NCBI RefSeq assembly: GCF_029952525.1
Contig: NZ_JASAOF010000023.1
Span: 1-64,000, forward strand
DNA from: Saccharopolyspora ipomoeae
Lineage (GTDB): Bacteria; Actinomycetota; Actinomycetes; Mycobacteriales; Pseudonocardiaceae
Length of the DNA stretch: 64,000 nucleotides
Direction: 5' to 3'
Below the pieces are notes generated by a model. It was not told where the DNA came from, made no database searches, and was given only the letters and a program-made list of their open reading frames with translations. Within the stretch, counting starts at the first letter, position 1, and the number at the start of each line of letters is the position of its first letter. Shown piece by piece: positions 7,143 through 16,193 of this stretch. A program made the translations under genes and the position numbers.

Positions 7143-9557
7143 TCACCTGCGGCGATCGTTCAGGCGTCCGAGGCGCTCCCGGCCGTGCCGGAGCTCGGCC
7201 CGCAGCAACCGGCTCACCGGCTCGACGAGCCTGCGCGCGAGCTCCTCGGTGTCCTCCTGCTGGCGGGCGGGTTCCTGCTGCGGGACGGGTTCTGGATCGG
7301 TTTTCTTCGCCTCGCGCTGGACGACGGTGACCGGCACTCCGGCCGGGACACCGGGGATCGACGTCGGCGGGGTGGGGGTGCGTTGGGCCGGGGGAGGGCT
7401 GGTGCCGGGGGAGCCGGTCGTCGGGGCCGGTCGGGCCGTGGGCGCGACGAGCTCGGTGGTGCCCGTCGGTGGCGTCGTGGGGTGCGGCCGAGTCGTCGGG
7501 GCGCGTTGGATCGTCGGACCCGGCGGGTTCCACCGGACCGGCGAAGTCCTTGGGGGAGAGCCTGATTCGGGGGTTCGGGGAGCGGTTTCGAAGCCTCGCC
7601 CGGTGCGGACGATCAGCGGCCGCGCGGAGACCACTGGCCGGACCTGAGCCCGGGTCGGTGAGTCGGACTTCGGGGGAATCGGCGAACGAGGTCGCGGCGA
7701 GAGGCGCCGCTGGACAGTCAGATCCGGGTCAGAGTCGGTGGAAGTTCCCGAGAGCGAGAGAATATCAACGGTAGGTTCTGTGGCTCCGCTCTGCGAGTCC
7801 GCTGATGCGCGTGCTGTCGCCGATGCGTTCACCGGAAGCGGATCGGAAGGCGCACTCGCCTCACCCGAAGGCCCAACACCGCCATCTCCACTCGCAACAT
7901 CCATCGGAATCCGCTGCACAGAGGGAGAATCCGCGATCAACGATCCGACTGTCCCAGATGCATCCTCATCCGACGGAACGGCACCCCGCGTGGACTCGAT
8001 CACTCCCACCTCACCCGCAACCCCGCCCGGAACAACCGGCCCGACCTCCGACGCAGCGCCCTCAACGACCCCCACCCGATCCCCGGAGCTCTCCTCGACG
8101 CGCTCCACAGGAAGTCCTGAATGAGAGGGATCAGGACCGGACAACGTTCGCCGCTGAACGAACTCACCTCCCGAGGGAGGGAGGTTTTCATGAAAACTGT
8201 CCCCACGTCCGTCACCTGGAACGACGAAGTTTTCATGAAAACGTCCCCCACCCCGTCGAGAACGCGACGGGGGAACGTCCCCGGGAGAACGCCCCTGAAC
8301 TCGGTCGTTGCTCGTGACGGGGAAGTTTTCATGAGTTTGTTCCACGGTTAGGTGGTCTCGTGGGGGAGGGAGGTTTTCATGAAAACTGTCACCTCGTTCG
8401 GTGGAGGTGGTGGGGAGGTTTTCATGAAAACTTCCCTCACCCAACGGGGGTGAGGTGGGGGTGGAGTCGGGGAGAGGCCGTGCTGAGCGGGGGAGGTGGG
8501 GTAGTGGGGGTCCGATTCCCGGGCGTGGGCGGTTTCCGGGAGGTGGTGAGGAGTGCGGGTCGGGAGTTCTCCGGGTGCGTTGGATCGTCGGTGGGTCGTT
8601 GGTCCGTTCCGGAGCGGGTGTCGCGTTGTCGTGGGGTGAGGGGGTTCGGTCGAGGACCGGTGGAGTGGTCACGTCCTCGTGAGCTGCTTTGGGTTCGGGT
8701 GCGGAGCGGGTGTTCGACGCGGGTGGCTCGGAACGGGTGTCGGGTTCGGGGTCGGTCGTGGGGACCACGGCCGCGGTGGGTGGCAGGCTCAGGAGAGGTT
8801 CGCCGGGGAAGCTGCTCGGCGCGAAGCGGCGTTGGGTTGTGCCGGTCGAAGACTGCTGGGCGGCATTCGCGGGTGGCGGAGCCGTCGCGGCCTCGGGTGG
8901 AGGGGTCGGCCGGATCGCGGGCACCGGGCGCGGCGGGAGGGTCCGAGCGCGGCGAGCGATCGTCAGCGGCGGTGATGGTCGGCGCGGTTGAACCAGGGGA
9001 ACGCTGGGCGAGGTAGTCGGCGAGGAATGGCTTTCCACCGCGCCAATCGACCGCGCAGCGGCCGTTTTCGGCGAACCACCAGCCGGTTTCGTCGGGCCAT
9101 CAAACGGTTTCGTCGGACCCTCAACGGCGTCCGCCGAACCATCCGGATCTGGCGAGTCGGCGACCGATCCCGACGGCTCGTTGGCTCGAACCTGAGTCGC
9201 GACGGGAACCCGACCGGTACGCATGGCCGGATCCGCCTGCCGCTGCACGGTCCGCACCGGCAGCTCAACCCCCGATGACCGCTGCACCGGAAACCCGGCG
9301 GTCGGGCGCAACAGCCCGTGCACCAGCCCGGACGGGGCGGCCGGGTCGACGAGATGCCCCATCCCGGTCATCACCCCGTGCTCCCGGTACGACGCGACCG
9401 AGTCGCGGAACCCGCTCTCGACCACCCCGATCCCGGAGCGCTGGAGCACCCCGGGGTCGCCGCCGGCGCGCCGCCAACCGCCGTCCCACGCGGGAACCGC
9501 AACGGGCGAGGAGCTCCCGGCAGGGCGTCGTCGGCGGAACAGGTCGAGCAGGCCCAC
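7143..9557 (-). CDS. Long disordered eCIS protein with conserved ends and FHEN repeats
   Basis: Product of 804 aa from a GTG start. Residues 1-100 are a conserved head seen in actinobacterial eCIS loci (MGLLDLFRRRRP, later GHLVDPAAPSGLVHGLLRP). The last ~65 residues are a conserved helical tail (EELARRLVEPVSRLLRAEL). Between them lie some 600 Pro/Ser/Thr-rich residues with scattered VQR/IQR dipeptides. Around residues 375-460 five SFHEN-type motifs appear. They are encoded by copies of the palindrome GTTTTCATGAAAAC, which also occurs in intergenic DNA at 33.9 kb, so this linker seems to have absorbed a DNA repeat. The function is unknown; the position suggests a tube or baseplate accessory protein or a scaffold. 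Confidence 0.75.
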   Translation of the reverse strand: MGLLDLFRRRRPAGSSSPVAVPAWDGGWRRAGGDPGVLQRSGIGVVESGFRDSVASYREHGVMTGMGHLVDPAAPSGLVHGLLRPTAGFPVQRSSGVELPVRTVQRQADPAMRTGRVPVATQVRANEPSGSVADSPDPDGSADAVEGPTKPFDGPTKPAGGSPKTAAARSIGAVESHSSPTTSPSVPLVQPRRPSPPLTIARRARTLPPRPVPAIRPTPPPEAATAPPPANAAQQSSTGTTQRRFAPSSFPGEPLLSLPPTAAVVPTTDPEPDTRSEPPASNTRSAPEPKAAHEDVTTPPVLDRTPSPHDNATPAPERTNDPPTIQRTRRTPDPHSSPPPGNRPRPGIGPPLPHLPRSARPLPDSTPTSPPLGEGSFHENLPTTSTERGDSFHENLPPPRDHLTVEQTHENFPVTSNDRVQGRSPGDVPPSRSRRGGGRFHENFVVPGDGRGDSFHENLPPSGGEFVQRRTLSGPDPSHSGLPVERVEESSGDRVGVVEGAASEVGPVVPGGVAGEVGVIESTRGAVPSDEDASGTVGSLIADSPSVQRIPMDVASGDGGVGPSGEASAPSDPLPVNASATARASADSQSGATEPTVDILSLSGTSTDSDPDLTVQRRLSPRPRSPIPPKSDSPTRAQVRPVVSARPLIVRTGRGFETAPRTPESGSPPRTSPVRWNPPGPTIQRAPTTRPHPTTPPTGTTELVAPTARPAPTTGSPGTSPPPAQRTPTPPTSIPGVPAGVPVTVVQREAKKTDPEPVPQQEPARQQEDTEELARRLVEPVSRLLRAELRHGRERLGRLNDRRR
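8184..8431. repeat. Cluster of five GTTTTCATGAAAAC palindromes inside a CDS
   Basis: Perfect 14-bp palindromes occur at 8184-8197, 8229-8242, 8373-8386 and 8418-8431. A degenerate copy (only the first 10 bp intact) lies at 8324-8333. Copies are often flanked by G-rich sequence on one side and CTGTC on the other. All fall in the same codon frame of the minus-strand gene and read (S)FHEN. The same core, extended to 22 bp, occurs twice in the intergenic element at 33646-34206. Confidence 0.9.
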
Positions 9558-9561
9558 CGGC

Positions 9562-9720
9562 TCATCCCCCCTCGTTCATCCGCGTGTTGATCTGCGCGAT
9601 CTCGCGCACCCACCGGCGGCGCTCGTGGTGATCGAGATCGAGGATCTCCTCGCGCGTCCAGTGGAAGTGGTAGGCGACGTACGCGACCTCCGCGTGCAGC
9701 CGCTCCGGCGCGTACGTCAC
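9562..9720 (-). CDS. DUF6760 small eCIS protein
   Basis: Product of 52 aa: a compact helical protein with EVAYVAYHFHWTREEILDL and RRWVREIAQIN, the pattern of DUF6760 proteins always found in actinobacterial tail-like loci. The GTG start overlaps the stop of the preceding gene (GTGA). The longer open frame upstream has no plausible ribosome site. Comparable small proteins in T4-like tails act in tail assembly, possibly as chaperones; the role here is inferred. Confidence 0.8.
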   Translation of the reverse strand: MTYAPERLHAEVAYVAYHFHWTREEILDLDHHERRRWVREIAQINTRMNEGG

Positions 9721-10166
9721 GATTCCCCCAGGCGACCACCTGCCAGGTCGACCTCGAACGCGGCCGCGCACGACGGGCAGGTGACCCCGGCGCGGGTGTG
9801 GCCCTCGCTGTTGATCCGCCGGTAGAAGTCCTGCAGGAACGCCACGTCGGTGGCGTACATGTTCTCCACGACGCCCGCGTGCACGTCGGTGATCTCGCCG
9901 AGCCTCGTGATGACCTGCGCCAGCAGCACGACGCTGAGGTAGGCAGGGTTCTCCTTGACCCGCACGTCGACCTGCGGCCGAAGCTCGTCCTTGGCGGTGG
10001 CCAGCCGCATCCGGCCGTGCCGGTGCACCGTCCCGTCGCCGTGCACGTAACCCCGGGGCAGCTCGAACTCGAACTCCTCGTGCCCGGTCGACGTCTCCGG
10101 TGCTTCGGGAGCGCGGTTGCCCGCGACCTCGTCGAGGTCGCTAAGCGAGGTGATGCGTCGTCTCAT
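9717..10166 (-). CDS. Tail assembly protein with CxxC pair
   Basis: Product of 149 aa. It contains FELPRGYVHGDGTVHRHGRM followed by RLATAKDEL and VVLLAQVITRLGEI, the pattern of eCIS/phage tail-assembly proteins encoded after the tube. Near the C-terminus a single CPSC pair could bind zinc only as a dimer. The ATG overlaps the tube stop (ATGA). The structural role is not established; it probably assists tube assembly together with the DUF6760 protein encoded next. Confidence 0.75.
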   Translation of the reverse strand: MRRRITSLSDLDEVAGNRAPEAPETSTGHEEFEFELPRGYVHGDGTVHRHGRMRLATAKDELRPQVDVRVKENPAYLSVVLLAQVITRLGEITDVHAGVVENMYATDVAFLQDFYRRINSEGHTRAGVTCPSCAAAFEVDLAGGRLGES

Positions 10167-10603
10167 TCGACTTCGATCCGCTCGAACACGATGGTGACCT
10201 GCTCGGTGGCCGGGTTGGACTCGCCCGCGCTGAACGACGGGCCCTCCCACTTGCTGACCCAGCAGTCGTAGAGCTGCATGCGGCGGACCGATTCGCCCAT
10301 CGAGTCCTGGATCTCGATGGTGAGGTTCTCCCGCGCGCCCTCCACGTCGCCGTCGAGCAGCGTCTTCTTAATCCAGGCGGTGAACTCGGTGCTCTTGTCG
10401 AGGCCGCGGGTGATGGTGACCTCGCCGCCCTTCTGCCCGCCGGGCTGCTTCTTGTTGATGCGCTCGCCGGTGGGGGTCACCTGCTGGGTCTCGATCACGT
10501 CCTGCTCGACGGTGAGACCGGAGACTTCCTTGACCGATTCCACCGTGACGCTGCCGAGTTCCACGCCGAACCGGTGCGTGGAGAGGGTGTCGCCCTGTGC
10601 CAT
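10163..10603 (-). CDS. Main tail tube protein (gp19-like)
   Basis: Product of 146 aa of the T4 gp19-like family: [19 protein letters not shown], then [16 protein letters not shown] and [14 protein letters not shown]. These are the usual tube beta-barrel strands. It stacks as hexamers inside the sheath. It lies 10 bp downstream of the sheath gene, as expected for co-expression in stoichiometric amounts. The second tube-like gene at 6701-7126 is probably the initiator. Confidence 0.93.
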   Translation of the reverse strand: MAQGDTLSTHRFGVELGSVTVESVKEVSGLTVEQDVIETQQVTPTGERINKKQPGGQKGGEVTITRGLDKSTEFTAWIKKTLLDGDVEGARENLTIEIQDSMGESVRRMQLYDCWVSKWEGPSFSAGESNPATEQVTIVFERIEVE

Positions 10604-10613
10604 GTCGTCTCCC

Positions 10614-12125
10614 TTACTCGCTGACCAGGCTGGTGCTGTCGGAGAACTGCGAGAGCCGGAAGACCACGAACTCGGCGGGTTTCACGGGTGCCACCCCGAT
10701 CTCGCACACCACCTGGCCGAGGTCGATGGATTCCTGCGGGTTGTTCTCCCGGTCGCACTTGATGAAGAACGCCTCGTCGGCGGTGCGCCCGAACAGCGCC
10801 CCGTCGCGCCACGACTGGTGCAGGAACGCGCCGATGTTGCGGCGGATGCTCGACCACAACCGGTCGTCGTTGGGCTCGAACACCACCCACTGGGTGCCGA
10901 CCAGGATCGACTCCTCCAGGTAGTTGAACAGCCGCCGCACGTTGAGGTAGCGCCACGCCGGGTCGGAGGACAGCGTCCGCGCTCCCCAGATCCGGATGCC
11001 GCGCCCGGCGAAGGAGCGCACGCAGTTCACGCCGACCGGGTTGAGCAGGTCCTGCTCGCCCTTGCTCAGGTTCGTCTCCAGGTCCACGGCCCCGCGGATG
11101 ACCTCGTTGGCGGGCGCCTTGTGCACGCCGCGCTCGGTGTCGCTGCGCGCCCACACCCCGGCGACGTGACCGCTCGGCGGCACCATCGTGTTGCGCCCGC
11201 TGGACGGGTCGAACACCTTGATCCACGGGTAGTACAGCGTCGCGTACTTCGAGTCGTAGCCGGCCTCGTCCATCCGCCACGCCCGCACCTGCTGCGCGTT
11301 GAGCCCCGGCGGTGGGTCGAGCAGCGCGACCCGGTCGCCCATCTGCTCGCAGTGCGAGATCGCCGCCAGCTGCACGGTTTTCACGCCCTCGGCGTCGATC
11401 AACCCGCGCTGGTGCGCGCTCATCAGGTCGGGGACGCACACCATCGTGATCTCGTCGATGGTCTCCAGCCCGCCGAACCCGGTCCGCGCGGTGAGGTCGC
11501 CGACGTACTCCTGCGCGTCCACGGCGGCCGGTGCGGGTGCGCTGGGTGGCGCGGCGACCGGCACCGTCTGGTTTTCGGGCCTGGTCAGCGACCCGGAGGT
11601 GGCCTCGGTGATCTCGATGAGCCGCGAACGCTCGCGCACCTGCGTGACCACGTAGCTCTTGACGTTCTTCTTGGCGGACACGTCGAAGGTCTCGGAGACC
11701 TTCCCGTCCTGGCTGACCACCAGCCGGAACCGGTCCTCCGGCGGGTTCTCGCCCTCGGCGTCGGCGACCTCCACGGTGAGACCCGCCCCGGCCCCGGGCA
11801 GCGCCGACACCCGCAGGCCCCCGAGCTCCACGGGCTTCGCCGCGGCGGGCGAGGCGGGCGCGGACGGCCCGCCGATCCGCACGACGTAGGCGGAACCACC
11901 CCCGTTGGCGAAGTACCCGTACACCGAGTGCGCGAGGTAGCCGTCGCCGAAACCCCCGAAGGTCCGGGTGAACTGGCTCCAGTTCGTCACCAGCGTCGGT
12001 TCGTGCACCGGTCCCTGCGACGCGAACCCGACGAAGGCGGCCACAGCGGTCCCGACCCCCTCGATGGGCCTGGACCCGTTCTGGACCTCCTCGACGTAGA
12101 CGCCAGGAGACAGGTACGACGGCAT
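10614..12125 (-). CDS. Contractile tail sheath protein
   Basis: Product of 503 aa. Sheath hallmarks are clear: [20 protein letters not shown] at the N-terminus, [11 protein letters not shown], a [10 protein letters not shown] stretch and the C-terminal [20 protein letters not shown] with [18 protein letters not shown]. The conserved C-terminal domain carries the extended-arm strands that couple subunits during contraction. It is the first gene of the structural operon. The region 12126-12350 separates it from a divergent gene and should hold its promoter. There is only one sheath gene. Confidence 0.95.
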   Translation of the reverse strand: MPSYLSPGVYVEEVQNGSRPIEGVGTAVAAFVGFASQGPVHEPTLVTNWSQFTRTFGGFGDGYLAHSVYGYFANGGGSAYVVRIGGPSAPASPAAAKPVELGGLRVSALPGAGAGLTVEVADAEGENPPEDRFRLVVSQDGKVSETFDVSAKKNVKSYVVTQVRERSRLIEITEATSGSLTRPENQTVPVAAPPSAPAPAAVDAQEYVGDLTARTGFGGLETIDEITMVCVPDLMSAHQRGLIDAEGVKTVQLAAISHCEQMGDRVALLDPPPGLNAQQVRAWRMDEAGYDSKYATLYYPWIKVFDPSSGRNTMVPPSGHVAGVWARSDTERGVHKAPANEVIRGAVDLETNLSKGEQDLLNPVGVNCVRSFAGRGIRIWGARTLSSDPAWRYLNVRRLFNYLEESILVGTQWVVFEPNDDRLWSSIRRNIGAFLHQSWRDGALFGRTADEAFFIKCDRENNPQESIDLGQVVCEIGVAPVKPAEFVVFRLSQFSDSTSLVSE

Positions 12126-12350
12126 GTTCGCTCCTTCAGCTCAAGGCACGGCCACACCCGACCCTCGCGCCCCGCCACCCCCGCGAACATGTCCACCAGC
12201 CCCCCAACGAGGGCAACACCACTGCCTCCCCGAACACACCACCGTGCCTTTCAGCTCCGGTCGAGCGGGCCGGGGGCGCGTTGGTGGGCCGACTGCGACT
12301 CAAGGTGTTCTCTGGTAGAAAGCGCACGTTCTCAACGTGGGGAGGTAGCC

Positions 12351-12812
12351 ATGCCGGAAGGTCGTCCGCCGTACCCGCCGTTCACCGAGGAGACGGCGGT
12401 GCAGAAGGTCCAGGCCGCGGAGGACGCGTGGAACACCCGAGACCCGCAGCGGGTGGCCTTGGCCTACACGCCGGACTCGACGTGGCGGAACCGGGACGCG
12501 TTCCTCACCGGCCGCGAGGAGATCATCGCGTTCCTGACGCGGAAGTGGGAGCGCGAACTGGACTACGCGCTGCGCAAGAGCCTCTGGAGCTTCCACGAGA
12601 ACCGGATCGCCGTCCGCTTCCAGTACGAGTGCCACGACCGGGATGGCCAGTGGTGGCGCAGCTACGGCAACGAGCTGTGGGAGTTCGACGAGCACGGCCT
12701 CATGCGACGCCGCGAAGCGAGCATCAACGACGTCCCCATCACCGAGGCCGACCGCCGCATCCACGGCCCCCGACCCACCGAAGAGCACGGCCTCGACATC
12801 CCGCTCCAGTAG
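12351..12812 (+). CDS. DUF1348 / nuclear transport factor 2-like protein
   Basis: Product of 153 aa: an NTF2-like cone fold of the DUF1348 family ([40 protein letters not shown], then [13 protein letters not shown]). A strong ribosome site GGGGAGG precedes the ATG by 5 nt. It is transcribed against the eCIS genes that surround it and has no known link to contractile systems. It is probably an unrelated small enzyme or ligand-binding protein. Confidence 0.85.
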   Translation: MPEGRPPYPPFTEETAVQKVQAAEDAWNTRDPQRVALAYTPDSTWRNRDAFLTGREEIIAFLTRKWERELDYALRKSLWSFHENRIAVRFQYECHDRDGQWWRSYGNELWEFDEHGLMRRREASINDVPITEADRRIHGPRPTEEHGLDIPLQ

Positions 12813-12860
12813 TTCCCGGCAGAACGTGCTCCCAGGTCGGGGATCTGCGTGACTCGGCGG

Positions 12861-14201
12861 TCAGTTCCGGCTGACCTTGATCAGGCGATATTCTCCAGGG
12901 TGGTTGGTTTTGAAGATGGCGCCGACTTGCCCCTCGGCATTGGCGCCGAGTCGGGTCGAGCCGTAGTTGCCGATCGGCAGTACCTCGACGGTCACGGTCA
13001 ATCGCTGGTACCCGTCCACGCCTGCGTTGGCTTCGTTGATCGCTGTGATCCGCTTTTCGAGCGTGTCCGCGTACGAAGCTGTGGGCTCGCTGTCGGTGAG
13101 TACGTAGGCGTGGCTGTCGGTTCCCAGCACCTTCTCCAAACAGCTGGCGAGATCGTTCGGTTCGGCTTGGAAAACCCACGGGCCAGGGTGGGGGACCAGG
13201 ACGTCGGTGTGCGGTACGCGCGTTCCGAACTCGGTGATCGACGCTTGCCGGAGGACACTGGCGTTCGCGGGAACACCCCGCTTTTCAAGCCGGTTGCGCA
13301 GGGGCTTCTCCATCATCGATGGGTCGTAGGCGGAGAACCCTTGCTTTCGCCAGTCTTGGACGTTGGCCAAGAAATCGCCCTCGTTGGGATGTGGGCCGCT
13401 GATCGCCCCGACCACGGTGTTCCGCGATTGCTCCAACGCTTCCTCGATGGTGAAGACGTCGTCCGCCGACGTGGCCAAGGCCTGCAACCGCTCGATTCGG
13501 TCGGAGGGGAGATCTCGGACCTGCGGCAGGCTCGGGACCTGCTCCGGTGGCATCGGTTCGAGCAGATCCTCACCGTTGTCGTCCCGTTGCATGATCATGC
13601 GTTGGACGTGCTGGTCGCCGCTCGTGCGGTCGGCGGAGGCCGTGCGATCCGGACGTATCGGAGAGTCCGCCGACAACGCCTTGGACGCGTTCTCCTCGGC
13701 TTCGCGCTCGAACCGGTCCCCGGGGTCGCTGATCCGCAGGCCGGCACCGTTGTCGGTTCCGTCCACAGCTCCTCGGCGTTGTTGGATGACGTGCGTCAGC
13801 TCGTGGGCGAGCGTGTGCGCGTCAGCCCCGCTGGGGCCGATCACCACGTGGTTGCCGGAGGTGTACGCGCGGGCTCCGATCTCGGTGGCCGACCGTTGCG
13901 CCGATGGGTCGGTGTGCAGTCGGACATCGGAGAAATCCGCGCCGAGCCTGGTTTCCATGTCGGCTCGAGTCGAGGCCTCCAGCGGCTTGCCCGGTTGACG
14001 AAGCACGTCGTGCACCGCTGATCGTTGGATGGGCTTTTGGTCATTGAGCATTCGGGCAACGGCGGCATTGCCGATCGTGCGTTGCAGCGCCACCAGTCCG
14101 GCCGGCGAGGTCGTGTTGGCGCTGACGCTCACCGATGTCACCGTCGTGCGCGACGGGATGCGTCCCGTGGCCGTCTCGTTTGATTTCTCATGTGAGAACA
14201 C
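12861..14201 (-). CDS. DUF4157 protein, candidate eCIS effector/cargo
   Basis: Product of 446 aa. The N-terminus carries the eCIS-cargo signature LVALQRTIGNAAVARML. Residues about 60-155 form the DUF4157 domain with a zinc-protease-like HELTH motif near residue 132 (HTLAHELTHVIQQR). DUF4157 is the domain most often linked to eCIS effectors. The C-terminal ~250 residues match nothing I recognise and may be the active payload. The gene lies between the AAA+ ATPase and sheath genes, 27 bp after the ATPase. Toxin activity is not shown by the sequence. Confidence 0.82.
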   Translation of the reverse strand: MFSHEKSNETATGRIPSRTTVTSVSVSANTTSPAGLVALQRTIGNAAVARMLNDQKPIQRSAVHDVLRQPGKPLEASTRADMETRLGADFSDVRLHTDPSAQRSATEIGARAYTSGNHVVIGPSGADAHTLAHELTHVIQQRRGAVDGTDNGAGLRISDPGDRFEREAEENASKALSADSPIRPDRTASADRTSGDQHVQRMIMQRDDNGEDLLEPMPPEQVPSLPQVRDLPSDRIERLQALATSADDVFTIEEALEQSRNTVVGAISGPHPNEGDFLANVQDWRKQGFSAYDPSMMEKPLRNRLEKRGVPANASVLRQASITEFGTRVPHTDVLVPHPGPWVFQAEPNDLASCLEKVLGTDSHAYVLTDSEPTASYADTLEKRITAINEANAGVDGYQRLTVTVEVLPIGNYGSTRLGANAEGQVGAIFKTNHPGEYRLIKVSRN

Positions 14202-14228
14202 GATTGTCTCCCTTCTGGGAATTGGCGC

Positions 14229-16193
14229 TCATGTCCGGAACTCGGAGTCCAAGATCAGGCGGCCCAGTTTTCCGTATTCCTGGCGAATTGCCGTGATCAG
14301 CTCTTCTCCACCGACTGGCTTTCCCGCCTCCGCTGCCAGGTAGGCGGCTGTGATGGTGCAGGAGCGGATTGAGCCGCCGGAGAGTTCGAAGGTCGCGCAG
14401 AAGTCGAGGTCGAGGTCTTCGGCTCGCGGGAGGTCCCGGCCGAGGCAGCGGTCCCAGAGGGCTCGGCGTTGTTCGTGGTCGGGCATGGGGAAGTCGGCGA
14501 TCACGTCGAGGCGGCGGGTGAAGGCTTCGTCGAGGTTGGCGCGGAGGTTGGTGGTGAGGATGGCGATGCCGTCGAAGGTTTCCATGCGTTGGAGCAGGTA
14601 GGCGGATTCGACGTTGGCGTAGCGGTCGTGGGCGTCCTGGACGGCGGAGCGCTTGCCGAAGAGGGCGTCGGCCTCGTCGAAGAGGAGGACTCCGTTGACG
14701 CCGGCGGCTTCGGTGAAGATGCGTTCGAGGTTCTTCTCCGTCTCGCCCACGTACTTGTCGACCACTGTGGACAGATCCACCACGTAGAGGTCCATCCCGA
14801 GGTCGGTCGCCACGACCTCCGCCGACATCGTCTTGCCCGTGCCCGACTCTCCCGCGAACAGGGCGAGGACGCCGCGGCCTCGGCTGCCGCCGGGGCGCAT
14901 CCGCCAGTCGCCGAGGACCCGGTCGCGGTGCCGGGCGCGCATCGCGAGTTCGGTGAGCTGGCGCTGCGTCGGCTCGGGCAGCACCAGGTCGTCCCAGGTC
15001 ACGGTCGGGGTGATGTGCCGGGCGAGCCGGTCCAGGCCCGCGCCGTTCTGGACTCGGGCGCCCGCGCGCAGGTCGTCGGTGCCGACCGGGCGGGAGTCGA
15101 ACGCGGCGAGCTGCACCGCCACCGATGCGGCGCGGCCGATCGCTTCGGTGTCGAGCTGGTAGCCGCCGACGGCCTCGGCCAGCGTGTCCTCGGCAACTTC
15201 GGCCGAGACGGCCGCCAGGGCTCGCCGCCACTCCTGCGCGCGCTCCTCGGAGTTCGGCGGCGCGACGCGGATCGACACCGGGGCCCGCTGGGACCAGGCC
15301 GGGTCCCAGCTCCCGCCTCCGTGCAGCAGCAGCGGGACGTGCTCCGAGGTGCGCACGAGATCCCGCAGCAGGCGAGCGCGTTCCGGGCCGAGCTTCTCCA
15401 GCGGTCCCAGCACGATCCCGGCCCGGCTCAGCGCCGCTTCCCGGACGAGCACCGGAACGGAATCCGGGGAGAGGTCGACGACGTCGATGACGAGCGCTGC
15501 CCTGCCGCTGACCGAAAGGGCATCCAGCGCGACTCGCGCGGCCCCCTCCGCACCGTGCAGGTGCACCAGCCGCACCCCGGAGTCCAGGGCCGCGCCGATC
15601 CGCTTGGCGAGCTCGCCCGGTGGGCCGCCCTGCACCAGGCGTCCGATGTCGGGTTCGTCGTGGCCGAGCAGGTGCGCCACCACGCGGTCGGGCACCCGCA
15701 GCGTGCGCGACAACGCCGGGCGCTCGGGCTCCAGCACCTCCAGCAGCCCGCCCCTCACCAGCGGAGCGCGGGAGGTGAACCGGAACCGGCCGTCTCCCGC
15801 CGACGGCATCCCGCAGAGCTCCAGCGCGAGCCCGGTCGTCGCCCGGCGGCGAGTCACGTCGTCGTTGAGGTAGCCGTAGAGCGGTTCGAAGCGGACGTCG
15901 ACGTCCGGTGCCAGCGCCACCAGCAGGAGCTCCACGTCGAGCTCGGTGAGCCCGAAGCCCTCGCTCAACCCCTGCAACCTCGGACCGGGATCGGCCGAGG
16001 CCAGGCCGTCGCCGGACCAGGAGGTCGCGGGCGTCGCCAGGATGCGCTCGACCTGCTCCGGGGTCAGGTAGAGACCGCGGTGCGGGTCGTCCGGCTGCGG
16101 ATCGGTGGCTCGCCGGGCGTCCACCGCCGTGCGGACCCGCTGCTCGACCCGGCCCAAGCGCGCCCACAGGTGGTGCAGGTCGGCGGCCGTCAC
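14229..16193 (-). CDS. AAA+ ATPase of eCIS (Afp15/Pvc15-like)
   Basis: Product of 654 aa. A winged/helical N-terminal region precedes a C-terminal AAA+ module with Walker A GESGTGKT (around residue 450), Walker B VLLFDEADALFG (around residue 505) and a VESAYLLQRMETFDGIAILTT segment including sensor 1. This ATPase family is universal in eCIS loci and is thought to remodel the particle or load cargo. The GTG start at 16193 overlaps the DUF4255 stop (GTGA). Frames reaching further upstream are shadows of that gene. Confidence 0.9.
   Translation of the reverse strand: MTAADLHHLWARLGRVEQRVRTAVDARRATDPQPDDPHRGLYLTPEQVERILATPATSWSGDGLASADPGPRLQGLSEGFGLTELDVELLLVALAPDVDVRFEPLYGYLNDDVTRRRATTGLALELCGMPSAGDGRFRFTSRAPLVRGGLLEVLEPERPALSRTLRVPDRVVAHLLGHDEPDIGRLVQGGPPGELAKRIGAALDSGVRLVHLHGAEGAARVALDALSVSGRAALVIDVVDLSPDSVPVLVREAALSRAGIVLGPLEKLGPERARLLRDLVRTSEHVPLLLHGGGSWDPAWSQRAPVSIRVAPPNSEERAQEWRRALAAVSAEVAEDTLAEAVGGYQLDTEAIGRAASVAVQLAAFDSRPVGTDDLRAGARVQNGAGLDRLARHITPTVTWDDLVLPEPTQRQLTELAMRARHRDRVLGDWRMRPGGSRGRGVLALFAGESGTGKTMSAEVVATDLGMDLYVVDLSTVVDKYVGETEKNLERIFTEAAGVNGVLLFDEADALFGKRSAVQDAHDRYANVESAYLLQRMETFDGIAILTTNLRANLDEAFTRRLDVIADFPMPDHEQRRALWDRCLGRDLPRAEDLDLDFCATFELSGGSIRSCTITAAYLAAEAGKPVGGEELITAIRQEYGKLGRLILDSEFRT

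Noticed and set aside
8184-8431. CRISPR array
   Set aside because: The repeats are 14-bp palindromes with irregular spacing of 31-95 bp, inside a coding frame, without cas genes.
10278-12812. An 844-codon open frame on the plus strand across sheath and tube genes
   Set aside because: Only its last 153 codons are real (the DUF1348 gene). The rest is antisense to sheath and tube genes with clear family matches.
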